Positions 1 to 9,042 are shown, counted from the first letter of the stretch. The stretch: 64,000 nucleotides of DNA from VRUE01 sp963764365 (GCA_963764365.1 CAVXSI010000012.1:1-64000); one strand, 5' to 3'. Notes: a model not told the origin generated them from the sequence alone. Numbers and translations: made by a program.

Positions 1-1558
1 ACGGAGCGGTAGCCCAACAGGGGCTCGTAAGCCTGCTCGGCGCGCTCCAATTCGCCCAGCAGGCTCGCGACGCTCGTCGCCCGCAGCCCCTCGCCGCGAA
101 GGGCGTTCGCCGCCCGCCAGGTCGGGGCACAGACGCGGAGGTCGATCCCCGCTTCCGACCAGCCCCTCGCGGCGGCGAGGATCGCGTAGCTCTTGCCGGT
201 TCCCGCCTCGCCGACCACGATGGCGAGCCCGTTGCCCTCGGTGAGCAGACGCTCCACCATCTCGCGCTGATCGGACTTCAGGGTCGGGTGGGCGTGCAAG
301 ACCCTGGCCGCGACCAGCTCGCCGGCCGGGCGCGGGCCATCGGCTCGCATCTTCTCGGCGGCGTCGAGCGCGGCGCGCTCAAGCTCCCAGATGCGCTTGG
401 TGGTGAACCGGTCGCCCTTCTGGCTTTGGCCGATGGGACCACGGCGTCGGAGGCGAGGAACTCGTCGGCGATCCGCTCCACGTCAGCCGCGGGCGCCCCG
501 GCCCGGCACAACCCCGCCACCGCCTGGATCGCCTCGCGCCTGTCGAAGTGAGAGGCCGCCGCCGTCACCGCACGGTCTACCTGCCAAGAAGAGACCGTGC
601 GGTGGTCGGCGGTGGCCGCGGGCTCCCACTGCCATCCCGTCTCCCAGGAAGGCTCAAGCGCGCGCCGGATCGCCTCGCGGTCGAGGCCGATCTCCTGCGC
701 CCGGGCGCGCCAGCGCTCGTGCAGGGTCTCGGGGGCGACCTCGCGCTCCTTTGCCCCGCGCGTCGCCAGGGTCGCGACTTCGCGGGCACGGCCGGAGGCC
801 TGCGGCCCTCCCGCTGCCTCGAGGATTTCGGCCCGCCGGGTGGAGAACTCGCGCAGGTGTTCGTCGGCAAAGCCCTCGATCTCGGCGATCCCGTTGCGGA
901 CCTCCCGCCACTGCACCCCGAGGCTCTGGGTCAGCTCGTGGCGCAGGTTTGCCTCGTAGATGTAGCCGGCGGTTTTCAGGTGGTCGTAGACCGCCGGGTG
1001 GTAGAGGCGGGTCCAGCGCCCGTCCGGCCCCTGGGTCGCGTTGGCGAGGAGGACGTGGGTGTGGAGCTGGGGGTCGCCGTTGCGCGAGGAGCGGTGGTCG
1101 AAGGCGGCGGCGAGGTAGCCGAGCCCGGGACGAACTCCGCGCCGCCGGCGCCGCGCCGGGTCCAGCACGCCTCGCGCTGCATGTAGTGCGAGGGCTGCTT
1201 CGACGGAGCGGTGGTGGGCGTCCATGACCGCCTGCCCGGCCTCCGGACCGCCGAGCGCCCAGGTGAGCGAGACAGACTTCGGCGCTGAGAAGGTGAGATC
1301 GAAGCCGGGGACCGATCCTCGTCCGGGAACGCCCTGGCGGCCGAGCAGCGGCCCGCCGTCGACGGGACTGCGGCCGGTCAGCATCGCCGTGAGCTGATCG
1401 CCGCCGACCTCGCCTGAGAGACCGAGATCGGCGGCGGCATCGCCTGCCCACCGGCCGGCGACCTCGCCCTCGCCGGAGTAGTAGTCCCCCGCGCCTTCGG
1501 CGACTTTCTCCAGGTAGTACATCTCCTGGCCCATGCCGAGCTTGCCGATGGAGAGCAT
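1..1558 (-). CDS. MobF/TrwC-type conjugative relaxase, N-terminal part, frameshifted, runs off window start
   Basis: The N-terminal domain is a MobF-class HUH relaxase that would nick and carry the transferred strand at oriT. From the ATG at 1558 it shows a YY pair at residues 14-15, the family stretch FDLTFSAPKSVSL near 86-98, and the metal-binding HTH at about 166-168 in the context DPQLHTHVLLAN. Around 433-437 the frame shifts: restoring one base (a fourth G in the GGG on the + strand) joins it to a second frame open down to base 1. That frame contains a helicase Walker A motif, GEAGTGKS, so the intact gene would be a relaxase-helicase. An in-frame GTG at 1600 is possible, but family proteins start at MLSIGKLG. 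The gene points away from tRNA-Phe, as cargo of the element inserted there. The shift is either a true lesion or a homopolymer error. Confidence 0.85.
433..437 (-). other. Single-base frameshift in relaxase gene
   Basis: Upstream of this point the relaxase frame reads ...SDAVVP; downstream it continues in another frame as QKGDRFTTKR into the helicase domain. Insertion of one G in the GGG run on the + strand restores a continuous protein. The lesion lies in a homopolymer, so an assembly error is plausible. Confidence 0.7.
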
Positions 1559-1812
1559 CGGTGGGACATGTCCGCCGAGCGGGCCGTTTGCCTCGCCCAC
1601 TTGGAGAAGTGATCGTGCGTGAGGGGCTGGCGGTTGGAGTTGCGAAGCGGCTCAAGGGGGCGTGTTCAGCGAGATGGAGCATCGAACATGAGCTGCTTGG
1701 CGAGGCATCGGGACGTCGTTGCGGACAGGTGGATGGGATGCGGAATCTCGGTGTTGACTCGAACGGAGGGGGGCGATCCGCGCGGCGACCCCTTCGCCCG
1801 GATGGCACGGAC

Positions 1813-2085
1813 GTGGGGGTGATCCTGGATGTCGGCGACGAGCTGGTCGAGCGGATCGCTGAGCGGGCGGCACAACTGATCGCCGGGCGACAGGGGCAGG
1901 AGGCGGGAGACGGCTGGCTTCGTGGCGCCGACAAGATCGCGGCCTACATCGACGCGCCTCGGTCGCGCGTCTACGGACTCGTCTCAGCGCGACGCATCCC
2001 GGTCCACCACGACGGATCGGCGCTGATCGCGCGGCGCTCGGAGCTGGATGCCTGGCTCCTCAATGGCGGAGGCCGCCGACCGTGA
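1813..2085 (+). CDS. Excisionase-like helix-turn-helix protein, copy 1
   Basis: A 90-residue protein ending in a MerR/excisionase-type winged helix: ADKIAAY, then SRVYGLVSARRIPVHHDG, then RRSELDAWLL. This is the usual layout of Xis-like proteins that bend att DNA and direct the integrase. It is a close paralogue of the gene at 3961-4233; identity is highest in the last 60 residues. The start is uncertain. GTG at 1813 aligns with the GTG opening copy 2, but the frame is open further upstream with an ATG at 1738 and no clear ribosome site decides. No integrase gene is visible in the window. Function is by family resemblance only. Confidence 0.7.
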   Translation: MGVILDVGDELVERIAERAAQLIAGRQGQEAGDGWLRGADKIAAYIDAPRSRVYGLVSARRIPVHHDGSALIARRSELDAWLLNGGGRRP

Positions 2086-2108
2086 GGTTGGGACTAATGC
2101 AACTCAGC

Positions 2109-3845
2109 TTACGCGGAGGAGCTGCGCTCGCCCTTGTCCTCCTCATCTCCACGACGCCAGAGACGCAAGTGGCAGGCGATTTGGACCGCAATGGCGACGT
2201 CCGTGCGTGCCGTCGGACCGTGCAGGCCATGGCTGAGTTGATTTCGGAGATTGATCCCCAGCGGGTCGGTGAGGGCGTTCGCCAAATAGCGCCGCCAAGA
2301 CTCCGGCAGACGCCCTTTGAGGTCAGCAAGTATGCCGCCAAGCGCTCGCACCCCTCCTGGCGTTCCTCCTCGCGGCGTCTTGATCACGACCACACCGGCC
2401 CGCGCGGCAGTTGCACGAATCGCAGCCTCTAGCTGTGGGATGAGAATGTGAAGCGCGCCGTCGTCATCACCCTCGAAGAACCGCAGCACCCCATCGGCAA
2501 TGCGCGCCGCAACCTCACGGTCGATTAGCTCGGTGGTAAAGAACTCCGTCAGCTCATCGCGGTCAGGGACCCCAAATGCCTCTTTAGTCGCATCAAGAAT
2601 CTCAAGGCCGATTGGCGCCCAGATACCGATTTGCATCGACTCGTATTTAGCGCGGTCAACTCGGTCGTGCTCGTCCTCGCTGCCTGCGGCCGCCGTAAGG
2701 CTGCCATGCGGACCCATGATTTGGGTAGTGAAGAGGCGCTGAATCGGGTACTTCTCCGCGATCTCCTTGGTCAATTTGGCGTTCTCTTCGGCGTCTCCGC
2801 TTGGAGGGCCGTCAGAGCCGAAACGCCAGAGCGCCTCCCGCCAGGACTCTGAGTCCCCGACATAGCTCTGCACATGCGCTTCGATTTCCTTGCGAGGAAG
2901 CTCCACCTTCGCCGTGATCGGCTTCAGGTCGAAATCCTCAGGCTTTATCGCCTGCATTTCGAGTAGGACTTCCTCAACGACCTCGGTGAACCCATAGGTT
3001 CGAGCGAGGCCAAGCGCCTGCTGCAACCGTGAATGGCGCAGAATCGCATCTCCCTTCTTGGCCTCCTCGCGCCAGCGCACCACCTGTTGGCGCTGCAACT
3101 CCTCCCGTTCCTCGGGTGCGGAGAGCTTCAGCTTCAGCTCACTGATCGACTCCGCAATGTAGGGCTCGTCGCCGTAACGCTCGGCGGCAGCATCGAGCAG
3201 CTTGTGTAGCTCGGCAGACTCGTGGTCGGACCCCAGATCGACGATTGACTCGATGAGGTTCATAGGGATACCTGGCCGACGCTCGGAAGCGTCCTCGATC
3301 TCCGAGCGGCTTACTTCAAGTGCCTTGGTGACCGCTGTGTCCATGCGCGCCTCATCACCGATTTCGGCGGCGATCTCGACGGCCCGCTGGAGAGAGTCCA
3401 CAAGCTCCATCCCACTGGCCATCTCCGCCAACGCGAGGTAACCGTCAAAAGCTGCCCGCGCACGGTCAACCGGCCGCTCATCCTCCCGGCGGACCCAAAG
3501 CAGATCGTTCAGGCGGCTCACAGCCAGGGGGAACTCTTTCACCGCCTCCGCGTAGTCAGCCCAGAGGGCAAGTGTGTCCTTGTCGATGTCTTTCAGGGGA
3601 GCGGGGAACACCTGCCCACCCATCTCGATCTGGGCTCCGAAAACGCCAGCTCGCTCCCTGATCGCTTCACGGCGAGAAGCAACCAGCATGTAGCCAAATG
3701 CCTGGACAATGGGCCGTGCGTCGTCTACGTCCTCCTGGTTCTCCATATCGATGCCTTTCCGGAAACAACCTTCGACGGAGTGCCAGTCCTCTGCGGTCTC
3801 CAAGCAGGATCGAAGCCGGTGGATGTAGTCCTCTCGAAATTGCAT
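2109..3845 (-). CDS. DUF4209-type protein with HEPN-like RNxxxHG motif
   Basis: A 578-residue, largely helical, acidic protein with no signal peptide or membrane segment. Near the C-terminus, residues 534-540 read RNQLSHG. This matches the conserved RNxxxHG of DUF4209 and the RX4H active-site pattern of HEPN ribonucleases. The N-terminal two thirds are helical and TPR-like in feel, with no catalytic motif I recognise. ATG at 3845 is preceded by AGGA. The gene is visibly poorer in GC than its neighbours, is antisense to both flanking excisionase-like genes, and fills the space between them. This suggests recently acquired cargo. HEPN proteins are frequent effectors in toxin-antitoxin and anti-phage systems, so a defence role is a reasonable inference, not shown here. 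Confidence 0.65.
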   Translation of the reverse strand: MQFREDYIHRLRSCLETAEDWHSVEGCFRKGIDMENQEDVDDARPIVQAFGYMLVASRREAIRERAGVFGAQIEMGGQVFPAPLKDIDKDTLALWADYAEAVKEFPLAVSRLNDLLWVRREDERPVDRARAAFDGYLALAEMASGMELVDSLQRAVEIAAEIGDEARMDTAVTKALEVSRSEIEDASERRPGIPMNLIESIVDLGSDHESAELHKLLDAAAERYGDEPYIAESISELKLKLSAPEEREELQRQQVVRWREEAKKGDAILRHSRLQQALGLARTYGFTEVVEEVLLEMQAIKPEDFDLKPITAKVELPRKEIEAHVQSYVGDSESWREALWRFGSDGPPSGDAEENAKLTKEIAEKYPIQRLFTTQIMGPHGSLTAAAGSEDEHDRVDRAKYESMQIGIWAPIGLEILDATKEAFGVPDRDELTEFFTTELIDREVAARIADGVLRFFEGDDDGALHILIPQLEAAIRATAARAGVVVIKTPRGGTPGGVRALGGILADLKGRLPESWRRYLANALTDPLGINLRNQLSHGLHGPTARTDVAIAVQIACHLRLWRRGDEEDKGERSSSA

Positions 3846-3960
3846 TCCTCGATGCTCTCAACTGCGCAGGTTGAATGCTCTGCAACCCGGCATTGAGCGC
3901 CACCATCATGTGAGACGACCATCGACGGGGCGCTCCGCCAGATTTCCGAACATTGGCAGC

Positions 3961-4233
3961 GTGGGTATAGCTCTCGATATTGGCGACGATCTGATCGAGC
4001 ACATCGAAGAACGCGCCGCAGAGCTGATCGCTGAACAGCAGGAGACGACAGGAGACGGCTGGCTGCGCGGTGCTGCGGACAAGATTGCGGCCTACAGCGA
4101 CGCGCCGCGCTCACCCGTCTACGGACTCGTCTCGGCACGGCGCATCCCGGTCCACCACGACGGTGCCGCGCTGATCGCCCGGCGCTCGGAGCTGGACGCC
4201 TGGCTGCTCAACGGGGGCGGTCGGAGGTCCTGA
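3961..4233 (+). CDS. Excisionase-like helix-turn-helix protein, copy 2
   Basis: A 90-residue paralogue of the product of 1813-2085, with the same C-terminal winged-helix region (DKIAAY...VYGLVSARRIPVHHDG...RRSELDAWLLNGGG). The two DNA copies are largely identical over their last 180 bases and diverge upstream. This copy ends 82 bp from the 3' end of tRNA-Phe, the usual position of xis genes at an attachment site. GTG at 3961 is chosen because it aligns with copy 1; no strong ribosome site is seen. No integrase lies between it and the tRNA, so the pair may serve an integrase outside the window or be a relic. Confidence 0.7.
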   Translation: MGIALDIGDDLIEHIEERAAELIAEQQETTGDGWLRGAADKIAAYSDAPRSPVYGLVSARRIPVHHDGAALIARRSELDAWLLNGGGRRS

Positions 4234-4246
4234 AGCTCGCCGCCTG

Positions 4247-4265
4247 TTGACCCGGCGTTGACCCG
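4247..4265. promoter_or_regulatory. Paired TTGACCCG direct repeat, possible Xis/integrase arm sites
   Basis: TTGACCCG occurs at 4247-4254 and again at 4258-4265, an 11-bp period that puts both copies on one face of the helix. It lies between the xis-like gene and tRNA-Phe, where excisionase or integrase arm sites are expected. The role is inferred. Confidence 0.35.
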
Positions 4266-4315
4266 AGCGCAAATACGGCGCCTCGGTGGGCGGCGCATTT
4301 GGCTCTGCAATGCGA

Positions 4316-4388
4316 TGGCGAGGGTGGGAATCGAACCCACGACACCACGATTTTCAGTCGTGTGCTCTACCAACTGAGCTACCTCGCC
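4316..4388 (-). tRNA. tRNA-Phe (GAA)
   Basis: The 73-nt cloverleaf on the minus strand has acceptor GGCGAGG pairing with CCTCGCC, discriminator A, D-loop AGCTCAGTTGGTAGAGC, anticodon loop CTGAAAA (anticodon GAA) and T-loop GGTTCGATTC. CCA is not encoded. Its 3' end faces the mobile-element genes, so it is the likely integration target, although no second copy of its 3' end is visible in the window. Confidence 0.95.
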
Positions 4389-4451
4389 TCGGAGGTGGCG
4401 CGGGTGGGCCGCGCAGGGGAAGGCTAGCGGCCGGGGCGTCGGTGGGGGTGC

Positions 4452-5915
4452 TTGGATTGGCTCGTGGCTTGGACTCGTGCAGGCATCGCTGTGGGGACGG
4501 CCGGCCTGGTCGCGCTTGTGCTGCTGTCGGGCGGGACCCGGGCCGATCCACGGACGCCGGCCGGGCTGCCGGGGCTGCCGCCGCCGTTCCTCGGCACCGC
4601 CGTGGTCGGCGACGGACGCCGAACCGAGGCGGTGGACGCCTATGGCGACGTGGTCGGGCTCTGGGCGCCGGGTCCCGCGGGGCGCTCGCTGATCGACAAC
4701 CCCCCTGCCCGCCAGGAGGCCGGCAGTGTTTCCACCGATACCGGGATCGTCGCCCGGGTGCGGGTGGACGGTCGCTCGGTTCCGCTGTGGCGAGCCGAAT
4801 CGGTCGCCCAGCGGTACCTGCCGGGGACGAACGTGCTGCGCACGGTGGCGCACCTTCGGGGGAGGACGAAGGTCGTCGTGCGATCGGTCGGCGGCCCGGG
4901 CGCGGCCCGCGCAGACCGTCGCTGGCTCGCCCGGGCGCAACCGCTCGGGGCCGTTGCGCCAGCCTGGGCGCGGGCGATGTACCGACGCTCGCTTCTCGTG
5001 CTCCGCGCGCTGACCGACCGGCGCACGGGCGCGGTCGCCGCCGGCGCTCGCGACGGCTGGGCCTACGTCTGGCCGCGCGACGCCAGCGCCGCGGCGATCG
5101 CGCTCGCCGCCGCCGGCTACCGCGCCGAGGCTCGGCGGGTCGCGCGCTTCCTGCTGCACCTCGACCTCGGCGCCGCCGCCCGGTTCCGCGGAACCGGGGA
5201 GCCGGTGCCGGGCCGGCCGGCCCAGGGGGACGCGGCCGGATGGGCCGCGGCCGCGGCAAGCGCGGCCGGCCTGGCGGCATCGCCGCCGCACTTCGTCTGG
5301 CAGGGTCGCGCCGACTACCAGGAGAGCGAACCGGGCGACTACCTCGGCAACGCGATCGCCTCGACCGCGGCCGACGGGCCTGAAACCGACATATATCGAC
5401 CGAAATCGGCCCGTCGGCGGGGGGAACGGATTGCGGCTGGTTTCGAGGCGGGCGGGGGCTTGGTTCGGATTGCCGGGGCTCCCCGTTCCGGCTTCGACTC
5501 CGCCGCCGCCTGGGCGGTCCGCCCCTTCGGCCTCCGCGCCCTGTTCCCGCTCGCGCAGCGGACGCTTCTCCACCTCGCAGCCCACGCTACCCGCTACGGA
5601 ATCGTCCCCTCCGAAGCCTGGAGCGGCGGCGGCGACCCCTGGACGGCGCCGACCGCGTGGAGTGCCTGGAGCCTGGCGGCGCTGGCCGCCACGGCGCCAG
5701 GGCGGTTCCGCGGAACCGCCTCGCGGGACCGCCGCGCGGCGCTGCGGCTGATCGCCGACCTACGGCGCGCCGCCACGCCCGCCGGGCTGCTGCCCGAGCG
5801 GGTAGACGCGCGCACCGGCGTTCCGACCTCGACCACCCCACTCGCCTGGTCGCACGCCTTCGCGATTCTGGCGCTGCGGGAACTCTGGCCGGGTGGGACG
5901 CGATCCGGCCGTTGA
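4452..5915 (+). CDS. Exported glycoside hydrolase family 15-like (glucoamylase-like) protein
   Basis: A 487-residue protein beginning with a hydrophobic segment (about residues 8-28) consistent with a signal peptide or membrane anchor. It carries GH15-type alpha/alpha-toroid signatures: YVWPRDAS near residue 200 (sugar-binding W-x-RD) and near the end LLPERVDARTG...STTPLAWSHAF, where the Glu is the expected catalytic acid/base. The family cleaves terminal glucose from alpha-glucans. The toroid is somewhat short for GH15, so substrate and activity are open. The start is the TTG at 4452; no in-frame ATG lies upstream of the hydrophobic segment. It points away from tRNA-Phe and is not in an operon. 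Confidence 0.75.
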   Translation: MDWLVAWTRAGIAVGTAGLVALVLLSGGTRADPRTPAGLPGLPPPFLGTAVVGDGRRTEAVDAYGDVVGLWAPGPAGRSLIDNPPARQEAGSVSTDTGIVARVRVDGRSVPLWRAESVAQRYLPGTNVLRTVAHLRGRTKVVVRSVGGPGAARADRRWLARAQPLGAVAPAWARAMYRRSLLVLRALTDRRTGAVAAGARDGWAYVWPRDASAAAIALAAAGYRAEARRVARFLLHLDLGAAARFRGTGEPVPGRPAQGDAAGWAAAAASAAGLAASPPHFVWQGRADYQESEPGDYLGNAIASTAADGPETDIYRPKSARRRGERIAAGFEAGGGLVRIAGAPRSGFDSAAAWAVRPFGLRALFPLAQRTLLHLAAHATRYGIVPSEAWSGGGDPWTAPTAWSAWSLAALAATAPGRFRGTASRDRRAALRLIADLRRAATPAGLLPERVDARTGVPTSTTPLAWSHAFAILALRELWPGGTRSGR

Positions 5916-6185
5916 TCAGAGCTGGGTGGCGACCAGGATCAGGATGGCGCTGAAGCCGGCGATAATGCCGCCCGTCAGCGTCACCGCGCCGTAGGCGATC
6001 GCTCGCTGGATCGAGTCGAGCCGCGTGTCGAAGCGGGCAAATCCCTCCTCGATCCGATCCTCGATCCGATCGAGCCGCTTGTCGACTGCATCGAATCGCC
6101 GATCCACCAGATCGAATCGTCGGTCGACATGGGCAACGAAATCGTCCAGTCGCTCGTCTGTCCAGCTCTCTCTCACGTTGTACAT
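5916..6185 (-). CDS. Small coiled-coil membrane protein, paralogue of 59855-60166
   Basis: An 89-residue protein. It opens with RESWTDERLDDF, continues with heptad-like repeats (VDRRFDLVDRRFDAVDKRLDRIEDRI) typical of a coiled coil, and ends in one membrane segment (about residues 67-86) closing with ATQL. A second gene at 59855-60166 shares the opening, the repeats and the ATQL end, so this is a small family in the genome. The function is unknown. The layout suggests a membrane-anchored oligomeric rod. ATG at 6185 is used. Its stop lies a few bases from the end of the convergent GH15-like gene. Confidence 0.7.
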   Translation of the reverse strand: MYNVRESWTDERLDDFVAHVDRRFDLVDRRFDAVDKRLDRIEDRIEEGFARFDTRLDSIQRAIAYGAVTLTGGIIAGFSAILILVATQL

Positions 6186-6259
6186 AACGCCCGACTACGG
6201 AGCCGAATGTAACTTGTGGTCCGCGAATGTAAAAAGTCGCAGCAGAGGTTCACGCAGAG

Positions 6260-6748
6260 TCAGGATTCGAGCGCCGTGAGGGCCGCCGCGACCGCCTCGC
6301 GGGGACTCTCGGCCGCGACGATCCCCGGCGCCGACTCCATTGGCCCCTCTCCCCTCAGCGCCCAGCTGTCGAGGGCGACGACGGTGCGGCCGAGCTGGCG
6401 GGCGTGGCCGATCTCCGACAGCGTTCCCCACTCGCCGCCGACCGCGATCACCGCCTCGCCGCTGGCGACGACCGCGAGGTTGCGGGCGTAGCCGATCCCG
6501 GTCGAGACGACGTGGGTGCAGTGCGGGTTCGCCTGCGCCGGCGAATCCCAGGGCACGACCCCGATCACCGTCCCACCCGCCTCGGCGGCGCCCCGCGAAG
6601 CCGCCTCCATGACGCCGCCGAGCCCGCCGCAGACGACCGTCAACCCCTCCGCCGCCAGGCGTCTACCCACCTCCTCGGCGAGCCGTGCAACTTGGGAGTC
6701 TTGCTCACAGTTACCGCTGCCGATGACTGCGATCTGTTTCCTAGTCAT
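6260..6748 (-). CDS. LOG-like / TIGR00725-type nucleotide-binding Rossmann protein
   Basis: A 162-residue protein of the lysine-decarboxylase-like (SLOG) fold. It has an N-terminal IAVIGSG strand-loop, CGGLGGVMEAASRGA near residues 40-54, and GGEWGTLSEI in place of the usual PGGxGTxxE. Relatives include cytokinin-activating LOG enzymes that hydrolyse nucleoside monophosphates; the TIGR00725 branch is uncharacterised. It starts 8 bp after the helicase gene on the same strand, so the two are probably co-transcribed. The exact reaction cannot be assigned. Confidence 0.8.
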   Translation of the reverse strand: MTRKQIAVIGSGNCEQDSQVARLAEEVGRRLAAEGLTVVCGGLGGVMEAASRGAAEAGGTVIGVVPWDSPAQANPHCTHVVSTGIGYARNLAVVASGEAVIAVGGEWGTLSEIGHARQLGRTVVALDSWALRGEGPMESAPGIVAAESPREAVAAALTALES

Positions 6749-6756
6749 TCCAATTC

Positions 6757-9042
6757 CTATTCATGCGCTCCGACCGAGGAGCTCATCAAACGCATCAGCT
6801 CCAGCGCCCCCGCCTTGTGCAGCGGTTCGTTCAGGTTGCCGCACTTCGGGCTCTGCACGCAGGAGGGGCAGCCGGACTCGCAGGGACACTCGGCGATCAG
6901 CCGCTCGGCGTCCCCGAGCAGGCGCTCGAACCGCTCGTAGCCGCGCAGGGTTATCCCGACCCCGCCGGGATGGCCGTCGTAGACGAAGATCGTCGCCCGC
7001 CCGGTCTGGAAGTGGACGTTGGTCGAGAGCCCGCCGATGTCCCAGCGGTCGCACATCGCGATCAGCGGCAGCACCGCAATCTGGCCGTGCTCGGTCGCGT
7101 GCAGGGCGCCGAGCAGGACATCGGGCGGCAACGCCCCGCTCAGCGCCTGTGGCAGTACATACCAGAGCGCCTGGGTGACGAAGCTCTGCTCGGGCAGCTC
7201 CAGGGCGACGATGTCGATCGGCTCCTGCTCGGAGATCGAGACCCGCTGGAAGGCGATCACCTGCTCGGTCACAGAGACCTCGCCGAAGTGCAGCTCGACC
7301 CCGGACGTGGTGCGCTGCTCGCGCACCCGCTCAACGTAGATCTCGGTCTCCTTTTTCGGCCGCGTGTACCAGTCGCCGTCGAAGCGCGAGACGATCGCCC
7401 GCCGTCCGTCTATGTCGAGCTGCTCGACCTCGTAGGAGCGGCCGAGGTGGAGGTAGACCGCGCCGGGATGGATCGTCGTGAAGGCGCGCTCGGCCTCGAC
7501 CAGGCCGAGCATCTCGCCCGAGTCGCGCTCGATCACCGCGACCGAGTCGGCCGAGGCCGAGCGCAGCGGCAGCTTCGAGGCGACGAACTCGCTGCTGCGC
7601 GGCAGCAGCCGGCCGCCGGCCCGGCGCAGCTCGCCGGCGCTCGCCAGCCGCTCCGCCCGCCCGCGCCAGGCCGGCCCGAACACGTCGTCGTCCTCGGCGC
7701 TCAGCGGCAGCTCGTAGGCGGCGGCGACGAGGTGCCGGGAGGCGATCTGCTCGTTTTCGTGGTCGAGAATCGCCGCCTCGACCGGCCGCCCCACGAACTC
7801 CTCCGGGTGGCGGCAGAAGAACTGGTCGAGCGCGTCGGCGCCGGCGACGTAGACGGCGAGCCCGCGCCGCTGCCGCCCCGCCCGGCCCCACATCTGTCGC
7901 AGGCTGGCGACGGTGCCGGGGAAGGTGACGCAGATCGCCGCGTCGAGCTCGCCGATGTCGATCCCCAGCTCGAGCGCGTCGGTCGCCACCACCGCCAGCA
8001 GCTCCCCGGCCGAGAGCCGCGCCTCGATCTCGCGCCGCTGCTGCGCCGTGTAGCCGCCGCGATAGGGCGCGATCCGCTCCGCCAGCTCCGGCCTGCCGCG
8101 CGCCACGAGCGCCTCGCGGGCGAAGCGCTGGATCAGCTCGATCCCGCGCCGGCTTTTCAGGAAGCAGATCGTCCGCACCCCCTGGGAGACCAGCTCGGCC
8201 AGCAGGTCGGCCGCCTCGGAGAGGGCCGAGCGCCGCGCCCCGGTCGCCTTGTCGATCAGCGGCGGGTTCCAGATCGCGATCTCGCGCCCGCTGCGCGGCG
8301 CGCCGTCGTCGTCGATCAGCTCGAACGGCTCGCCGACCAGCCGCTCGGCCAGCTCGACCGGGTTGGCGATCGTCGCCGAGGCCAGCAGGAAGCGCGGCTC
8401 GGCGCCGTAGGCCCGCGCCACCCGCCGCAGCCGCCGCAGCACGTTGGCGACGTGGGAGCCGAAGACGCCGCGGTAGGTGTGCGCCTCGTCGACCACGACC
8501 CAGCCGAGGTTGGCGAGGAAGTCGCCCCAGCCCTTGTGGTGGGGCAGCAGGCCGACGTGCAGCATGTCCGGGTTGGTGAGGACGAGGTTGTTGCGGCGGC
8601 GGATCGCCGGGCGCTCCTCGCGCGGCGTGTCGCCGTCGTAGATCGCCTCGCGCAGGTTCGGCGGGCGCAGCGCCGCGAGCTTGCGTGCCTGGTCCTGGGC
8701 GAGCGCCTTGGTCGGGTATAGGTAGAGCGCCCGCTGCGTCGAGTTGCGGGCGATCCCGTCGAGCACCGGCAGGTTGAAGGCGAGGCTCTTGCCCGAGGCG
8801 GTGCCGCTGGTGATCACGAGATTCGAGGACGCGGCCGCCGCCAGCGCGTCGCGCTGGTGCGAGTAGAGGCGCTCGATCCCGCCGCGGCGCAGCGCCTCGA
8901 CCAGCCCGGGGTCGAGCGAGCGCGGCATCGCCACCGGCTGCGAGGGACGCTCCCCCTCGCTGCTCTCGGCGACGATCCGCCCGTCGCGGCGCGCCGGGTC
9001 GATCGCGATCGCCCAAGGGGTCTCGAGCAGGCTCTTAGCCAT
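6757..9042 (-). CDS. Superfamily 2 DEAD/DEAH helicase with DUF1998-type C-terminus (MrfA/Hrq1-like)
   Basis: A 761-residue DNA helicase. Walker A is GTASGKS near residues 80-86, the Walker B box is DEAH near 185-188, and motif VI is WGRAGRQRRG. The C-terminal domain has a clustered cysteine set (CPCESGCPSCVQSPKCG) that binds zinc in MrfA. MrfA/YprA and yeast Hrq1 act in repair of mitomycin-type crosslinks. ATG at 9042 is preceded by GGGGAGCTCGG, a good ribosome site; an in-frame start 51 bp upstream lies inside the neighbouring gene. Its first 8 bp overlap the end of the dihydropteroate-synthase-like gene, indicating translational coupling, and a LOG-like gene follows. Confidence 0.9.
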   Translation of the reverse strand: MAKSLLETPWAIAIDPARRDGRIVAESSEGERPSQPVAMPRSLDPGLVEALRRGGIERLYSHQRDALAAAASSNLVITSGTASGKSLAFNLPVLDGIARNSTQRALYLYPTKALAQDQARKLAALRPPNLREAIYDGDTPREERPAIRRRNNLVLTNPDMLHVGLLPHHKGWGDFLANLGWVVVDEAHTYRGVFGSHVANVLRRLRRVARAYGAEPRFLLASATIANPVELAERLVGEPFELIDDDGAPRSGREIAIWNPPLIDKATGARRSALSEAADLLAELVSQGVRTICFLKSRRGIELIQRFAREALVARGRPELAERIAPYRGGYTAQQRREIEARLSAGELLAVVATDALELGIDIGELDAAICVTFPGTVASLRQMWGRAGRQRRGLAVYVAGADALDQFFCRHPEEFVGRPVEAAILDHENEQIASRHLVAAAYELPLSAEDDDVFGPAWRGRAERLASAGELRRAGGRLLPRSSEFVASKLPLRSASADSVAVIERDSGEMLGLVEAERAFTTIHPGAVYLHLGRSYEVEQLDIDGRRAIVSRFDGDWYTRPKKETEIYVERVREQRTTSGVELHFGEVSVTEQVIAFQRVSISEQEPIDIVALELPEQSFVTQALWYVLPQALSGALPPDVLLGALHATEHGQIAVLPLIAMCDRWDIGGLSTNVHFQTGRATIFVYDGHPGGVGITLRGYERFERLLGDAERLIAECPCESGCPSCVQSPKCGNLNEPLHKAGALELMRLMSSSVGAHE

